64,000 bases of DNA. Source: Stenotrophomonas rhizophila. Its GTDB lineage: Bacteria; Pseudomonadota; Gammaproteobacteria; Xanthomonadales; Xanthomonadaceae. This document shows, in pieces, positions 44,811 to 53,062 of this stretch (position 1 is the stretch's first letter; every line of letters begins with the position of its first letter). The stretch covers positions 186,001 through 250,000 of the forward strand of contig NZ_RJKV01000003.1 of the NCBI RefSeq assembly GCF_003751305.1, written 5' to 3'. The notes below the pieces were generated by a model. It searched no databases, was not told the origin of the DNA, and saw only the letters and a program-made list of their open reading frames with translations. Position numbers and translations under genes: made by a program.

Positions 44811-44886
44811 GGTAGTGCCGGCCGCTGGCCGGCCCCTCAAACCCTCTCCGGGACGCCGCAATGCCGGCCAGCGGCCGGCACTACCG
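44811..44886. repeat. Inverted pair of GTAG REP elements
   Basis: GGTAGTGCCGGCCGCTGGCC and its inverse (ending GGCCGGCACTACC) face each other across about 30 bp. Each is itself a palindrome starting with GTAG. The same palindrome occurs at 7.4 kb. This matches the GTAG (SMAG) REP pairs known from Stenotrophomonas. Confidence 0.85.
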
Positions 44887-44902
44887 GGTGCCGCGCTGCC
44901 CT

Positions 44903-46267
44903 TTACGGCAGACGCGGGTTGCCGAACTCGTCGCGCTCCACGTGCAGGCGATCTTCCTCGGCGAGCACGCGTCCTTGCTCCACATGCAGGCGATCCTGCA
45001 CCGGGGCCGGTTCGCCCATCAGCGATTGCTCCTCGACGGTGGCGCGTTCGGGCACGATCGGGTCCAGTGGCGTCGTGGTAGAGGCCCGGGCCAGCGCCAC
45101 GCTGTCATCACCACGCTGCTGGCGCAGGGCATTGGCGAAGCACTGCGAGGCCAGCGCGGTCTCGCCGCGATCCAGGAACACCTCGCCCAACGCTTCCCAC
45201 GCGGCCGGGCCGGCGCCGGCGGCAATCGCGCGGTGCAGATAGTCCTCGGCCAGGGTGTGCTGGCGTTGACGCGCGGCAATGCGGCCCAACGCCAGCAGCA
45301 ATGCGGGGCTGGAAGGCTGCGTGGTCAACCAGCGCTGCAGGTTGGCCTGGCGCGTGGCCAGCTTTTCGACCGGCATCTGGCCGTAGAGCGTCACCACCGA
45401 TTCGTCCCAACGCGTGTCCAGCGCCTGTTCGAGGTTGAGCAGGGCCGGTTCGTCCCAGTCCAGTGCAACCGCACGCAGTGCATAGGCGGAGACGACATCC
45501 GGATCGCTGCGCAGGGCTTTAGGGGTGGCTTCCCACTGGGCGGCCAGCGCGTTGACGTCACCGGCTTCCAGCAGCGACTGTGCGGCCAGGCGGATTTCCA
45601 GCTCGGCCACGGCGGCATCCGGCAGGACCTTCTGCTTGCGCAGCGCGCCCAGCTGGCCATACGCCTCATGGGCGCGATCGGCACGCGCCAGCGCTTCGGT
45701 ACGCAGCCACAGGCCACGCGGCGGCAGCGGCTGGATCGCGGCAACGTCCAGCACGTTGATCGCATCGACCGGGCGTTCCTGGGCCAGCAGGCGTTCGGCC
45801 AGCAGCAGGGCATGGCTGGTGGCGTCTTCGGTGGCCAGGCGCTGCAGGTACTGATTGACCGCCGCATCGTCATCGCGCGCCTGCGCACTGCGCACCGCGG
45901 TCACCATGGCAACCGCGCTCACTTCCTTGTCTTCAGCAGCGCTGGTCAGCAGCTTTTCCGCACGCTGCCAGTGGCCGTGTTCGTGTGCCTGCAGGCCTTC
46001 GGTGAGGCGTGCGCGGCCCTGCTTGCGGCGGTAGCGGCCCCAGGCGCGGAACGGCGAGGCCAGCAGGCTCCACAGCAACCACAGCACCAGCAGGCCGACC
46101 AGCACCATCAGCGCGACCTGGGGCACGGTGGAGCGGTAGTCGGTGCCGCCATAGCGGTAGATCACTTCACCAAACTGGCGCAGCTGCTCGGTGCCGAGCC
46201 ATTGCGAGGCGATCACGCCCAGGGCGACGGCCAGCAGCAGGACCACTAGAGATTGAAACGGCTTCAT
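44903..46267 (-). CDS. hemY: HemY, TPR-containing membrane protein of haem biosynthesis
   Basis: The 454-residue protein has two N-terminal membrane helices (about 5-23 and 50-70), then TPR repeats (for example RGLWLRTEALARADRAHEAY; SSPALLLALGRIAARQRQHT). This is the gamma-proteobacterial HemY (distinct from the protoporphyrinogen oxidase of the same name). It is always found with hemX and hemD; its role is thought to be in coproporphyrin or haem homeostasis. Only 3 bp separate it from hemX. The tail (DRLHVEQGRVLAEEDRLHVE) is duplicated and charged. Confidence 0.9.
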   Translation of the reverse strand: MKPFQSLVVLLLAVALGVIASQWLGTEQLRQFGEVIYRYGGTDYRSTVPQVALMVLVGLLVLWLLWSLLASPFRAWGRYRRKQGRARLTEGLQAHEHGHWQRAEKLLTSAAEDKEVSAVAMVTAVRSAQARDDDAAVNQYLQRLATEDATSHALLLAERLLAQERPVDAINVLDVAAIQPLPPRGLWLRTEALARADRAHEAYGQLGALRKQKVLPDAAVAELEIRLAAQSLLEAGDVNALAAQWEATPKALRSDPDVVSAYALRAVALDWDEPALLNLEQALDTRWDESVVTLYGQMPVEKLATRQANLQRWLTTQPSSPALLLALGRIAARQRQHTLAEDYLHRAIAAGAGPAAWEALGEVFLDRGETALASQCFANALRQQRGDDSVALARASTTTPLDPIVPERATVEEQSLMGEPAPVQDRLHVEQGRVLAEEDRLHVERDEFGNPRLP

Positions 46268-46270
46268 CGA

Positions 46271-47248
46271 TTAACTCCCAGTACGCATCGTGCGCAGTTG
46301 CTGCAGGGTGCTGCCCAGTTCGGGCAACGATGGACGCAGCTCACGGGCGCGTAGTTGATGCAGTTCAGCACGCCGCTCGCGCAGAGCAGGTGAATCCGGC
46401 CACAGCCGCGGCAGCCACAGCGCCACACGGTCCAGCGCCTGGGCGTAACCGGCCTGGTCGCCGCGCTCCACGGCGGCGCGCGCCAGGGTCAGCTCCAGCT
46501 GCAGCGAATCCCAGGCGGCCACACGCTCGGCCTCGGTCAAGGGGCCCTGCAGGCGGGTGGGAGTGATGGTCACGAACGGGGCCAGCACCTGGTGCCACCA
46601 CGGCGTCACGGCCGTGGCGTCGACCGGTGCGTCAATCTGCTCTGGCAGGCCGGTCAGGGCCGCGGCGAACTGCGCCAGCGCGGCCTGTGCCTGGGCGCGT
46701 GCGCCCGGGCCGAGCGCATCCACGGCGTTGCGCTCCTGCATCAGCGCCTGCCGCAGGTTCAGATACTCACTGCCCTGCACGTCGTCCAGCGAGGTCGCCG
46801 CCAACGCGTACAGGCGCTTGGCCCCCTCGACGTCATCGGCATACGCCAGGCGCTGCCCGGCCTGGCTCAGCAGCAGCTCGGCCTCTTCCAGCTGCAGCGC
46901 CTGGGCGCCGTGGCGGGTGCTGTCGGCGAGCTTGGCCAGATTCTCTTCCAGCAGCGCATTGCGTTGACTCAGGCCCAGCATTTCATCGCGCAGCACGCGG
47001 TTGGTCGCGGCCGCATCCTGCACGCGCTGGGAGGTCGAACGCTGGTCGCGGCGCAGCGCCTCGACGCTGTCCAGCAGGCCCTGCATCTGCAGTTGACTGT
47101 TCTCGGCGCGAAGGCGCTCCTGCGTCTGTCGCGATTGCCATTGCATCCAGCCCCAGGCACCGGCCCCGACCAATACGGCCAGCGCCGCGATCGGCACGAT
47201 CCAGCGCAGGGGGCGGCTCGAAGAGGGGGGCGAAACAGGGTCGTTCAT
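46271..47248 (-). CDS. hemX: HemX-family protein
   Basis: The 325-residue protein has one N-terminal membrane helix (IVPIAALAVLVGAGAWGWM), a coiled-coil segment (about 45-110) and a periplasmic helical domain. It matches the HemX family, often annotated as uroporphyrinogen-III C-methyltransferase although catalysis is unproven. ATG 47248 has AAGGA seven bases upstream. It lies between hemD and hemY in one operon. Confidence 0.88.
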   Translation of the reverse strand: MNDPVSPPSSSRPLRWIVPIAALAVLVGAGAWGWMQWQSRQTQERLRAENSQLQMQGLLDSVEALRRDQRSTSQRVQDAAATNRVLRDEMLGLSQRNALLEENLAKLADSTRHGAQALQLEEAELLLSQAGQRLAYADDVEGAKRLYALAATSLDDVQGSEYLNLRQALMQERNAVDALGPGARAQAQAALAQFAAALTGLPEQIDAPVDATAVTPWWHQVLAPFVTITPTRLQGPLTEAERVAAWDSLQLELTLARAAVERGDQAGYAQALDRVALWLPRLWPDSPALRERRAELHQLRARELRPSLPELGSTLQQLRTMRTGS

Positions 47249-47357
47249 ACAGGCATCCTTGTCGCGCGCGCCGGGCAGTCCGCTTGGCTGGCGAGCGACG
47301 TGGCGCACAGCATCGCCTGACGCCCGAGCCCCCTGCAAGGCCGCAGCCCTTCCCTGT

Positions 47358-48143
47358 TCAGGAAGATGCGGGGTGCATGAGCGCGGCGTGTGCAGCGCGG
47401 ACCAGCTGCGCCGGCAGCGGGCCGGCGGCCAGGATCACGTTGAGGAAGCCGGCCGCCTGTGCCTGCGCTACCAACCGGTCGCTGGCGGCCGCCACGGCTG
47501 CCGTGCGCAGGCGGGCCTGCAGGTCCGGGGGGAGCTGCTCCAGCACCAGTGACAAGGCCTCGCCGCTGCTCACTGCCAGTGCCCAGGGGGCAGCTGCCTG
47601 CCGCAGCCGTTGCAGCGTGCGCGGTGCCAACGGCAGGGGCTGGCGCGCATACACGTTGGCCCGCAGCAACTGGGCGCCGCGTTGCTGGAGGGTGTCGGCG
47701 ATCACGCCACGACCGCCGGGTGCCGTCACCAGCCCGGCACGCAGGCCATGCAGGTCCGCCAGCGCGGGCAGCGCCAGCAGGCCTTCGCTGTCCATCCGCC
47801 CGGGGGCGAGCACATCACGGGCGCCCTGCCGCGCCAGGGCGGCGGCCGTCCCTGCGCCGACCGCCAGCCACTGGCCGCCGTGCGGGGTATCCAAGGCGGT
47901 CAGCCGCGCGGCGGCATTCACGGCCGCCGGGCTGCTGAAGACGACCCGCTCGGCCGCCAGCGCAGCGGCGAGGTCGGCGCAGGTGGCCGCATCCCTGCGC
48001 GCCTGCAGCGCCCACGGTGACAGCGCGATGACGCTGGCGCCGGTGCCCTTGGCCGCACGTCGCACAGGCGCATGCTGGCCACGCGGGCGCAGCGAGATCA
48101 GGGTCCAGGGCGCGACTTTCGTTTCGGTGTTCATTGCGGGCAT
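47358..48143 (-). CDS. hemD: Uroporphyrinogen-III synthase
   Basis: The roughly 261-residue protein has the HemD fold signatures: TLISLRPRGQ at the start, VVFSSPAAVNAAARL, WLAVGAGTAAALARQGA, and a C-terminal SSGEALSLVLEQLP with the conserved Ser. It cyclises hydroxymethylbilane to uroporphyrinogen III for haem and sirohaem. Start 48143 has GAAGGG upstream; ATG 48134 is the alternative. The gene is divergent from a thioesterase, with only about 34 bp between starts, so their promoters must overlap. Confidence 0.85.
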   Translation of the reverse strand: MPAMNTETKVAPWTLISLRPRGQHAPVRRAAKGTGASVIALSPWALQARRDAATCADLAAALAAERVVFSSPAAVNAAARLTALDTPHGGQWLAVGAGTAAALARQGARDVLAPGRMDSEGLLALPALADLHGLRAGLVTAPGGRGVIADTLQQRGAQLLRANVYARQPLPLAPRTLQRLRQAAAPWALAVSSGEALSLVLEQLPPDLQARLRTAAVAAASDRLVAQAQAAGFLNVILAAGPLPAQLVRAAHAALMHPASS

Positions 48144-48177
48144 TATGCGAGCCCTTCGATGTGACGTGATCAGCCAG

Positions 48178-48648
48178 ATGTCCGCAACCGATTCCCTGCC
48201 GGCGCAGTTGTCCGCGCTGCAGCATGTCCTGGATACCATGCCGCCGGTGGCGGCCATGCAGATCCGGGTCCACGACTATCGCGACGGCGTCCTGCATATC
48301 CGCGCCCCGCTGGCGGCCAACGTCAACGACAAGGGCAATGCGTTCGGCGGCAGCCTCGCCTCGGCGCTGACCCTGTCCGGTTGGGCGCTGGTGACCCTGC
48401 GCCTGCGTCTGGCCGGGTTCGATGCGGATGTCTACGTGGCCGACAGCCACATCCGCTACCTGGCCCCGGTCTATGGCGACCTGGATGCGCAGGCCCAGGC
48501 CGACGCGGAGGTCGATTGGGACAGCTTCCTGGCCACCTTCGCCCAGCGCGGCAAGGCCCGCATCAGCCTCACCGCCCGCCAGCCGGGCGAAGGCGACAAG
48601 GCCGCCGCAGAGCTGAGCGGGCGCTTCGTGGCCTTCGCCAGGCGGTAG
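48178..48648 (+). CDS. YiiD C-terminal-type thioesterase
   Basis: The 156-residue protein matches the putative thioesterase domain found at the end of E. coli YiiD: NDKGNAFGGSLASALTLSGWA (hot-dog helix) and DVYVADSHIRYLAPV. These are thought to hydrolyse acyl-CoA or acyl-ACP, but substrates are unknown. ATG 48178 was chosen for family length; ATG 48145 would extend it by 11 residues into the hemD promoter area. Confidence 0.75.
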   Translation: MSATDSLPAQLSALQHVLDTMPPVAAMQIRVHDYRDGVLHIRAPLAANVNDKGNAFGGSLASALTLSGWALVTLRLRLAGFDADVYVADSHIRYLAPVYGDLDAQAQADAEVDWDSFLATFAQRGKARISLTARQPGEGDKAAAELSGRFVAFARR

Positions 48649-48678
48649 GATGGGCGCCTTGCCTATTGGGGAATTCGC

Positions 48679-49113
48679 ATGCGCCGTACGCTCCAGATCC
48701 TGCTGATCGCCTTGTTCGCGCTGACCAGCGTGACCGCGCTCGCCGCCGAGCAGAAGACCACCAGGAAGCAGCGCAAGGCGCTGGAGGAAACCCAGATCAA
48801 GTACGACGCCACGATGCGCTGGGGCACCGTCGAGGACGCTTTGCCGTACCTGGATCCGGAGTACACCAAGGTTCACCCGCTGAGCGATCTGGAGCTGCGC
48901 CGCTTTGAGCAGGTGAAAATCTCCAGCTATCGCGCCAGCGACAACGTGCCCATGCCCGACGGCCGGGTGGGGCGCACGGCCGAGGTGCGGGTGATCAACA
49001 ACAACACCCAGTCCGAGCGGACGGTGCGGGTGCGGGAGATCTGGCGCTGGGACGCCGAGGACAAGCGCTGGCTCCAGGCCAACGGGCTGCCGGACCTCTG
49101 GCAGGACCGCTGA
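48679..49113 (+). CDS. Hypothetical exported protein
   Basis: The 144-residue protein has a clear signal peptide (LQILLIALFALTSVTALAAEQ), a basic stretch (KTTRKQRKAL), then a small alpha/beta domain (YLDPEYTKVHPLSDLELRRF; VRVREIWRWDAEDKRWLQ) reminiscent of NTF2/SnoaL-type folds. That resemblance is only by pattern. It follows the thioesterase by 30 bp. Confidence 0.75.
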   Translation: MRRTLQILLIALFALTSVTALAAEQKTTRKQRKALEETQIKYDATMRWGTVEDALPYLDPEYTKVHPLSDLELRRFEQVKISSYRASDNVPMPDGRVGRTAEVRVINNNTQSERTVRVREIWRWDAEDKRWLQANGLPDLWQDR

Positions 49114-49191
49114 GGCCCGCCCGCACGGGGCTGGACGCCGATTCGCCCGCATGTGCGACAATCGGCGCCCGCTTATCGACCCGTGATCTTA

Positions 49192-49629
49192 GTGAATTAC
49201 GAAGAGTTGCTGGCCTTTGCCGGCCGAAACCCGATGTTGTCGATGGCCCTGGTCGGCCTGACCGTGGCCATCATCGTGACCGAAGTCCGCCGACTGTTCC
49301 GCGGCTTCAAGTCGCTCAAGCCGGCTGAACTGACCCAGCTGATGAATGCCGGTGGCGCCATCGTGGTCGATCTGTCCTCGAGCAGCGATTTCGAGAAGGG
49401 CCATATCGCCGGCAGCCGCAACGTGCAGCCAAGCCAGTTCGGTCCGGAGCACAAGCTGGTGGCCAAGGCCCAGCAGAGCCCCGTCGTTCTGGTATGCCGT
49501 ACCGGCAATGCCTCCGAGACCGCTGCCAAGGCGCTGAAAAAGGCCGGGTTCACCCAGGTCAACGTGCTCGACGGTGGTATCCCGGCGTGGCAGCAGGCCG
49601 AGTTGCCGCTGGTCAAGGGCCGCAACTGA
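49192..49629 (+). CDS. Membrane-anchored rhodanese-like protein
   Basis: The 145-residue protein has one N-terminal membrane helix (MLSMALVGLTVAIIV) and a rhodanese domain with the active-site Cys in VVLVCRTGNASE. This is the YibN type usually found just upstream of secB. Single-domain rhodaneses move sulfane sulfur. It starts at GTG (49192), with an in-frame GTG at 49183 also possible; neither has a clear ribosome-binding site. Confidence 0.87.
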   Translation: MNYEELLAFAGRNPMLSMALVGLTVAIIVTEVRRLFRGFKSLKPAELTQLMNAGGAIVVDLSSSSDFEKGHIAGSRNVQPSQFGPEHKLVAKAQQSPVVLVCRTGNASETAAKALKKAGFTQVNVLDGGIPAWQQAELPLVKGRN

Positions 49630-49734
49630 TCCGCCTCGGATTGCAGCGCACGCCTTGTGCGCGGCGCACAGCGCCCCCATCGCAGGGCATGTAACAATCC
49701 GTTTTTACAGCATTCATTTTTGGAGCAACAGGAA

Positions 49735-50250
49735 ATGTCCGAAGAGAACACCAACGGCGCGGTCGCGCCGGTCGACGCCGCCACCGGTCCCTCGTTCACC
49801 GTCGAGAAGATCTACGTCAAGGACGTTTCGTTCGAATCGCCGAACGCTCCGGCCGTCTTCAATGACGCCGTGCAGCCGGAACTGCAGCTCAACCTGAACC
49901 AGCGCGTGCAGCGTCTGGGCGAGAGCGCCTTCGAAGTCGTGCTGGCCGTGACCCTGACCTGCAAGGCCGGCGAGAAGACCGCCTATGTGGCCGAAGTGCA
50001 GCAGGCCGGCGTGTTCGGCCTGGTCGGCCTGGACCCGCAGTCGATCGACGTGCTGCTCGGCACCCAGTGCCCGAACATCCTGTTCCCGTACGTGCGTTCG
50101 CTGGTGAGCGAGCTGATCCAGGCCGGCGGCTTCCCGCCGTTCTTCCTGCAGCCGATCAACTTCGAAGGCCTGTACGCCGAAACCCTGCGCCAGCGTCAGG
50201 AACAGGGCGAGACCTCGCTCGCTGATTCCGAGCCGGCCGGCAACGCCTGA
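49735..50250 (+). CDS. secB: Protein-export chaperone SecB
   Basis: The 171-residue protein shows SecB signatures: [33 protein letters not shown] and the C-terminal [34 protein letters not shown]. As a tetramer it holds preproteins unfolded and delivers them to SecA. The order rhodanese, secB, gpsA is conserved in many proteobacteria. The tail ([17 protein letters not shown]) is longer than in E. coli. Confidence 0.96.
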   Translation: MSEENTNGAVAPVDAATGPSFTVEKIYVKDVSFESPNAPAVFNDAVQPELQLNLNQRVQRLGESAFEVVLAVTLTCKAGEKTAYVAEVQQAGVFGLVGLDPQSIDVLLGTQCPNILFPYVRSLVSELIQAGGFPPFFLQPINFEGLYAETLRQRQEQGETSLADSEPAGNA

Positions 50251-50267
50251 TCGGCGCTGCAGTACGG

Positions 50268-51293
50268 ATGAGCAACCACGCAGACAAAATCGCGGTTCTC
50301 GGCGCCGGCTCCTGGGGCACCGCCCTGGCGAGCCTGCTCGCGCGGCACGGTCATCCGACCGTGTTGTGGGGGCGCGATGCGGCGATGGTCGAGGCCATCG
50401 ACCAGCGCCACGAGAACACCCGTTATCTGCCGGGCATTCCGCTGCCCGAGTCGCTGCGCGCGACCACCGATCTGGCCGCTGCCGTCAAGGACGCTGCCTG
50501 GATCCTGGTGGTGGTGCCCTCGCACGCCTTCGGTGAAACCGTGCGTGCGCTGGCGCCACTGCGGCCGGCCGAGGCCGGCGTGGCGTGGGCGACCAAGGGC
50601 TTCGAACCCGGCTCCGGTCGGTTCCTGCACGAAGTGGCGCGTGAGGTCCTCGGGCCGGACGTGCCGCTGGCGGTAGTGACCGGTCCGTCGTTCGCCAAGG
50701 AAGTCACCCAGGGCCTGCCGACCGCGATCACCGTGCACGGTGACGCGCCGGACTTCGCCCAGCAGGTGGCCGATGCGATGCACGGTCCGGCGTTCCGCGC
50801 CTACACCGGCGATGACATGGTCGGTGCCGAGCTCGGCGGTGCGATGAAGAACGTGCTGGCCGTGGCCACCGGCGTCGCCGATGGCATGCAGCTGGGCCTC
50901 AACGCCCGTGCCGGCCTGATCACCCGTGGCCTCAACGAAATGCTGCGGCTGGCCGCGGCGATCGGTGCCAAGCCGGAGACCCTGATGGGGTTGGCCGGTC
51001 TGGGTGATCTGGTGCTGACCTGCACCGGTGATCTCTCGCGCAACCGGCGCCTGGGGCTGGCCCTGGGCCGTGGCCAGACGTTGACCGATGCGGTCCGTGA
51101 GATCGGCCAGGTGGTCGAGTCGGTGCAGACCGCCGATGAAGTGATGCGCCAGGCGCGCCGTCATGGGATCGATCTGCCCATCTCCGACCGCGTGCGCGCG
51201 GTGCTGCACGGTGAGCAGACGCCGGAAGAAGGATTGCGTGCGCTGTTGGCACGCGAGCAGAAGCCGGAGTATCCGGACACGCTGTTCAAGTGA
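50268..51293 (+). CDS. gpsA: NAD(P)H-dependent glycerol-3-phosphate dehydrogenase
   Basis: The 341-residue enzyme has the dinucleotide-binding motif [19 protein letters not shown], the phosphate-binding segment [14 protein letters not shown], the catalytic Lys region [13 protein letters not shown] and [17 protein letters not shown]. It reduces dihydroxyacetone phosphate to sn-glycerol 3-phosphate for phospholipid synthesis. It is 17 bp from secB, probably co-transcribed. Two strong terminators follow. Confidence 0.96.
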   Translation: MSNHADKIAVLGAGSWGTALASLLARHGHPTVLWGRDAAMVEAIDQRHENTRYLPGIPLPESLRATTDLAAAVKDAAWILVVVPSHAFGETVRALAPLRPAEAGVAWATKGFEPGSGRFLHEVAREVLGPDVPLAVVTGPSFAKEVTQGLPTAITVHGDAPDFAQQVADAMHGPAFRAYTGDDMVGAELGGAMKNVLAVATGVADGMQLGLNARAGLITRGLNEMLRLAAAIGAKPETLMGLAGLGDLVLTCTGDLSRNRRLGLALGRGQTLTDAVREIGQVVESVQTADEVMRQARRHGIDLPISDRVRAVLHGEQTPEEGLRALLAREQKPEYPDTLFK

Positions 51294-51298
51294 GGCAC

Positions 51299-51331
51299 GA
51301 AAAACCCCGGCAAGCGCCGGGGTTTTTTTTC
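51299..51331 (+). terminator. Terminator after gpsA
   Basis: ACCCCGGC-AAGC-GCCGGGGT is a perfect stem followed by eight T and preceded by A residues, 5 bp after the stop. A second hairpin (51344-51370, ACCCGGC/GCCGGGT) follows and may serve as backup. Confidence 0.93.
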
Positions 51332-51414
51332 AGCGCCAGAACGAAAAAACCCGGCGCAGGGCCGGGTTGTTTCGTGGCGTACCGACGAGGGCGTCGCCAG
51401 GTGCTGCATATAAG

Positions 51415-51440
51415 TGAAGCCCGGCGTGAGCCGGGCTTCA
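51415..51440 (-). terminator. Hairpin downstream of the Ax21-type gene
   Basis: GAAGCCCGGC, loop GTGA and GCCGGGCTTC form a 10-bp stem about 60 bp after the stop of the leftward gene at 51501. The following sequence on that strand (ACTTATATG) is only weakly T-rich, so efficiency is uncertain. Confidence 0.55.
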
Positions 51441-51500
51441 TGGCGCAGGGGAGAGAGACCGCGCCATCCAACAACGTACCGCGGTGGTGCGTATCGCGTA

Positions 51501-52073
51501 TTACCAGGTGAAGCGCGGACCGACGAACCATTCCTTGTCGCCGCCCTTGGCCAGCTTCACTTCGCCGGCCAGGCCCCAGTTCTGGTTGAGCTTGGCCTGG
51601 GCGCCGACACGGCCGTAGAACTCGCCGTCCGGATTGATGCCGTGCTTCTTGCTGTAATCCTCGTAACCGGCCATCACGTAGCCTTCGAAGTTCGGGGTGA
51701 ACGCGCTGCGCACGCCGACTTCGGTCGAGTAACCGTTGAAGTCCAGGCCGCGCTTCGGATCGAACTTCTGGTAAGCAACGCGGGCCACCAGATCGGTGGT
51801 CGGGGCGATGCCGTAGTTGTAGCCGACACCGACCTTCCACTGGTCCACATCGTTGCTGCCGCGCTTGGTTTCCTGCGCGTTGTAGTCACCGAAGATGTGG
51901 AAGTTCGGCGCCACGGCGACCGAGCCCTTCACCGCCCAGCCATCAGCGTCGCCGCCCTTGGCATCGGTGTTCACGTAGCCGCCTTCAACATAGTTGTACG
52001 ACAGACCGTCGGTTGCCGAAGCAGCGAACGGCAGTGCAGCGAGCAGACCCAGAGCAAGCAGGGAAGTCTTCAT
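51501..52073 (-). CDS. Ax21-family outer-membrane beta-barrel protein
   Basis: The 190-residue protein has a signal peptide (SLLALGLLAALPFAASA) and alternating beta strands ending in Trp (WFVGPRFTW), typical of a small outer-membrane barrel. GLSYNYVEGGYVNTDAKGGD at the mature start matches the Ax21 family of Xanthomonas and Stenotrophomonas, abundant proteins in outer-membrane vesicles once claimed to be a quorum signal. Its mRNA leader can form the hairpin listed next. Confidence 0.85.
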   Translation of the reverse strand: MKTSLLALGLLAALPFAASATDGLSYNYVEGGYVNTDAKGGDADGWAVKGSVAVAPNFHIFGDYNAQETKRGSNDVDQWKVGVGYNYGIAPTTDLVARVAYQKFDPKRGLDFNGYSTEVGVRSAFTPNFEGYVMAGYEDYSKKHGINPDGEFYGRVGAQAKLNQNWGLAGEVKLAKGGDKEWFVGPRFTW

Positions 52074-52110
52074 TTTCGGGGACACCTTTTTATTTTTTGG
52101 TTTTGTCCGC

Positions 52111-52143
52111 CAGCAGTGGAGGGGGAAATCGCTGCTGGCGACA
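52111..52143 (-). promoter_or_regulatory. Hairpin in the Ax21 mRNA leader
   Basis: CGCCAGCAG and CTGCTGGCG, separated by about 15 bases, form a perfect 9-bp stem 38 bp before the Ax21 start codon. A purine-rich single-stranded stretch follows (ACAAAACCAAAAAATAAAAAGG). Such leaders often stabilise abundant outer-membrane mRNAs. A weak TTGATA and GATAAT lie upstream but with poor spacing. Confidence 0.5.
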
Positions 52144-52349
52144 GGTGTGAATTATCCGTTAGTCACCCGAATTAGCCCTGAATATCAAACTGAGCAGTAC
52201 ATGAATGCAGCGGCATTCCAGGGAACTCTTTGTGTGCGATCTGTTAGGTACGCGCGCAACACATCACGCACGACGGATCGCCATCGCGATGGCGGTGCAT
52301 CGCGCGTGCATCGAAGCGGGTAGAGGTGCCGTCCGCGGGACGGCGACGA

Positions 52350-52988
52350 TCAGCGTTCGCCGTCGCGCAGGTAATCGAACAGCTCGGCATCACCCTTCAG
52401 GCCGAGCTTCAACATCGCATCGCCCTTCTGGCGGCTGATGGTACTCACGCTCTTGTGCAGATGGAGGGCGATCTCTTTGACCGTCATGCCACTGCCCAGC
52501 AGACGCAGCACTTCCAGTTCGCGCGGCGAGAGCGGTTTGGCTTCGCCTTCCTCCACGCTGTTCGTGCCGATCGCGTCAATGCGCTCTTTCAGCGTGAGGC
52601 TGACATAGGGCACTCCGCGATGCACGGTCTGGATCGCCAGTGGCAGTTCGTCCATCGAAGACGTCTTGTCGACCAGACCCAGCACCCCGGTGGCCACCAC
52701 CAGGCGCAGGATGGCCAGGTTGTTGGAAACGCTCAACATCAGCACCGGCAACGCGGGGAAACGCCGACGGATCATGGCGATCATCGCAAAGCCATCGGCC
52801 TGCTGGCCGCCCGGCATGGAGTAGTCCGTGACCAGCACATCGCAGGGGTGATCGGACAGCGCGGCCATCAGCTCGGCCACGGTACTGGCCTCGGCCACCA
52901 CCTGGCCAATGCCGCTGGATTCGATCACGGCCTTCGTGCCGATCCGTACGACCGGATGGTCATCGGCAATGATAATGCGCAGGGTCAT
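52350..52988 (-). CDS. LuxR/NarL-type response regulator (RcsB-like)
   Basis: The 212-residue regulator has a receiver domain (IIIADDHPVVRIG, phospho-Asp at about 55 in VLVTDYSMPGG) and a LuxR-type helix-turn-helix (PLSPRELEVLRLLGSGMTVKEIA; STISRQKGDAMLKLG). The YSMPGG and SRQKGDAM segments resemble RcsB and BvgA-like proteins. It is transcribed away from the hybrid kinase 74 bp upstream, its likely partner. Confidence 0.88.
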   Translation of the reverse strand: MTLRIIIADDHPVVRIGTKAVIESSGIGQVVAEASTVAELMAALSDHPCDVLVTDYSMPGGQQADGFAMIAMIRRRFPALPVLMLSVSNNLAILRLVVATGVLGLVDKTSSMDELPLAIQTVHRGVPYVSLTLKERIDAIGTNSVEEGEAKPLSPRELEVLRLLGSGMTVKEIALHLHKSVSTISRQKGDAMLKLGLKGDAELFDYLRDGER

Positions 52989-53062
52989 GGACTAGTATTG
53001 CCTGTAAGGCAGCCGTCGGGCCGTGCCGGGATGGGGATATCATTCTACGGAGATCAGGCAGC

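Noticed and set aside
48145..48177. Longer start for the YiiD-type thioesterase
   Set aside because: It would add eleven residues without a ribosome-binding site and overlap the start region of divergent hemD.
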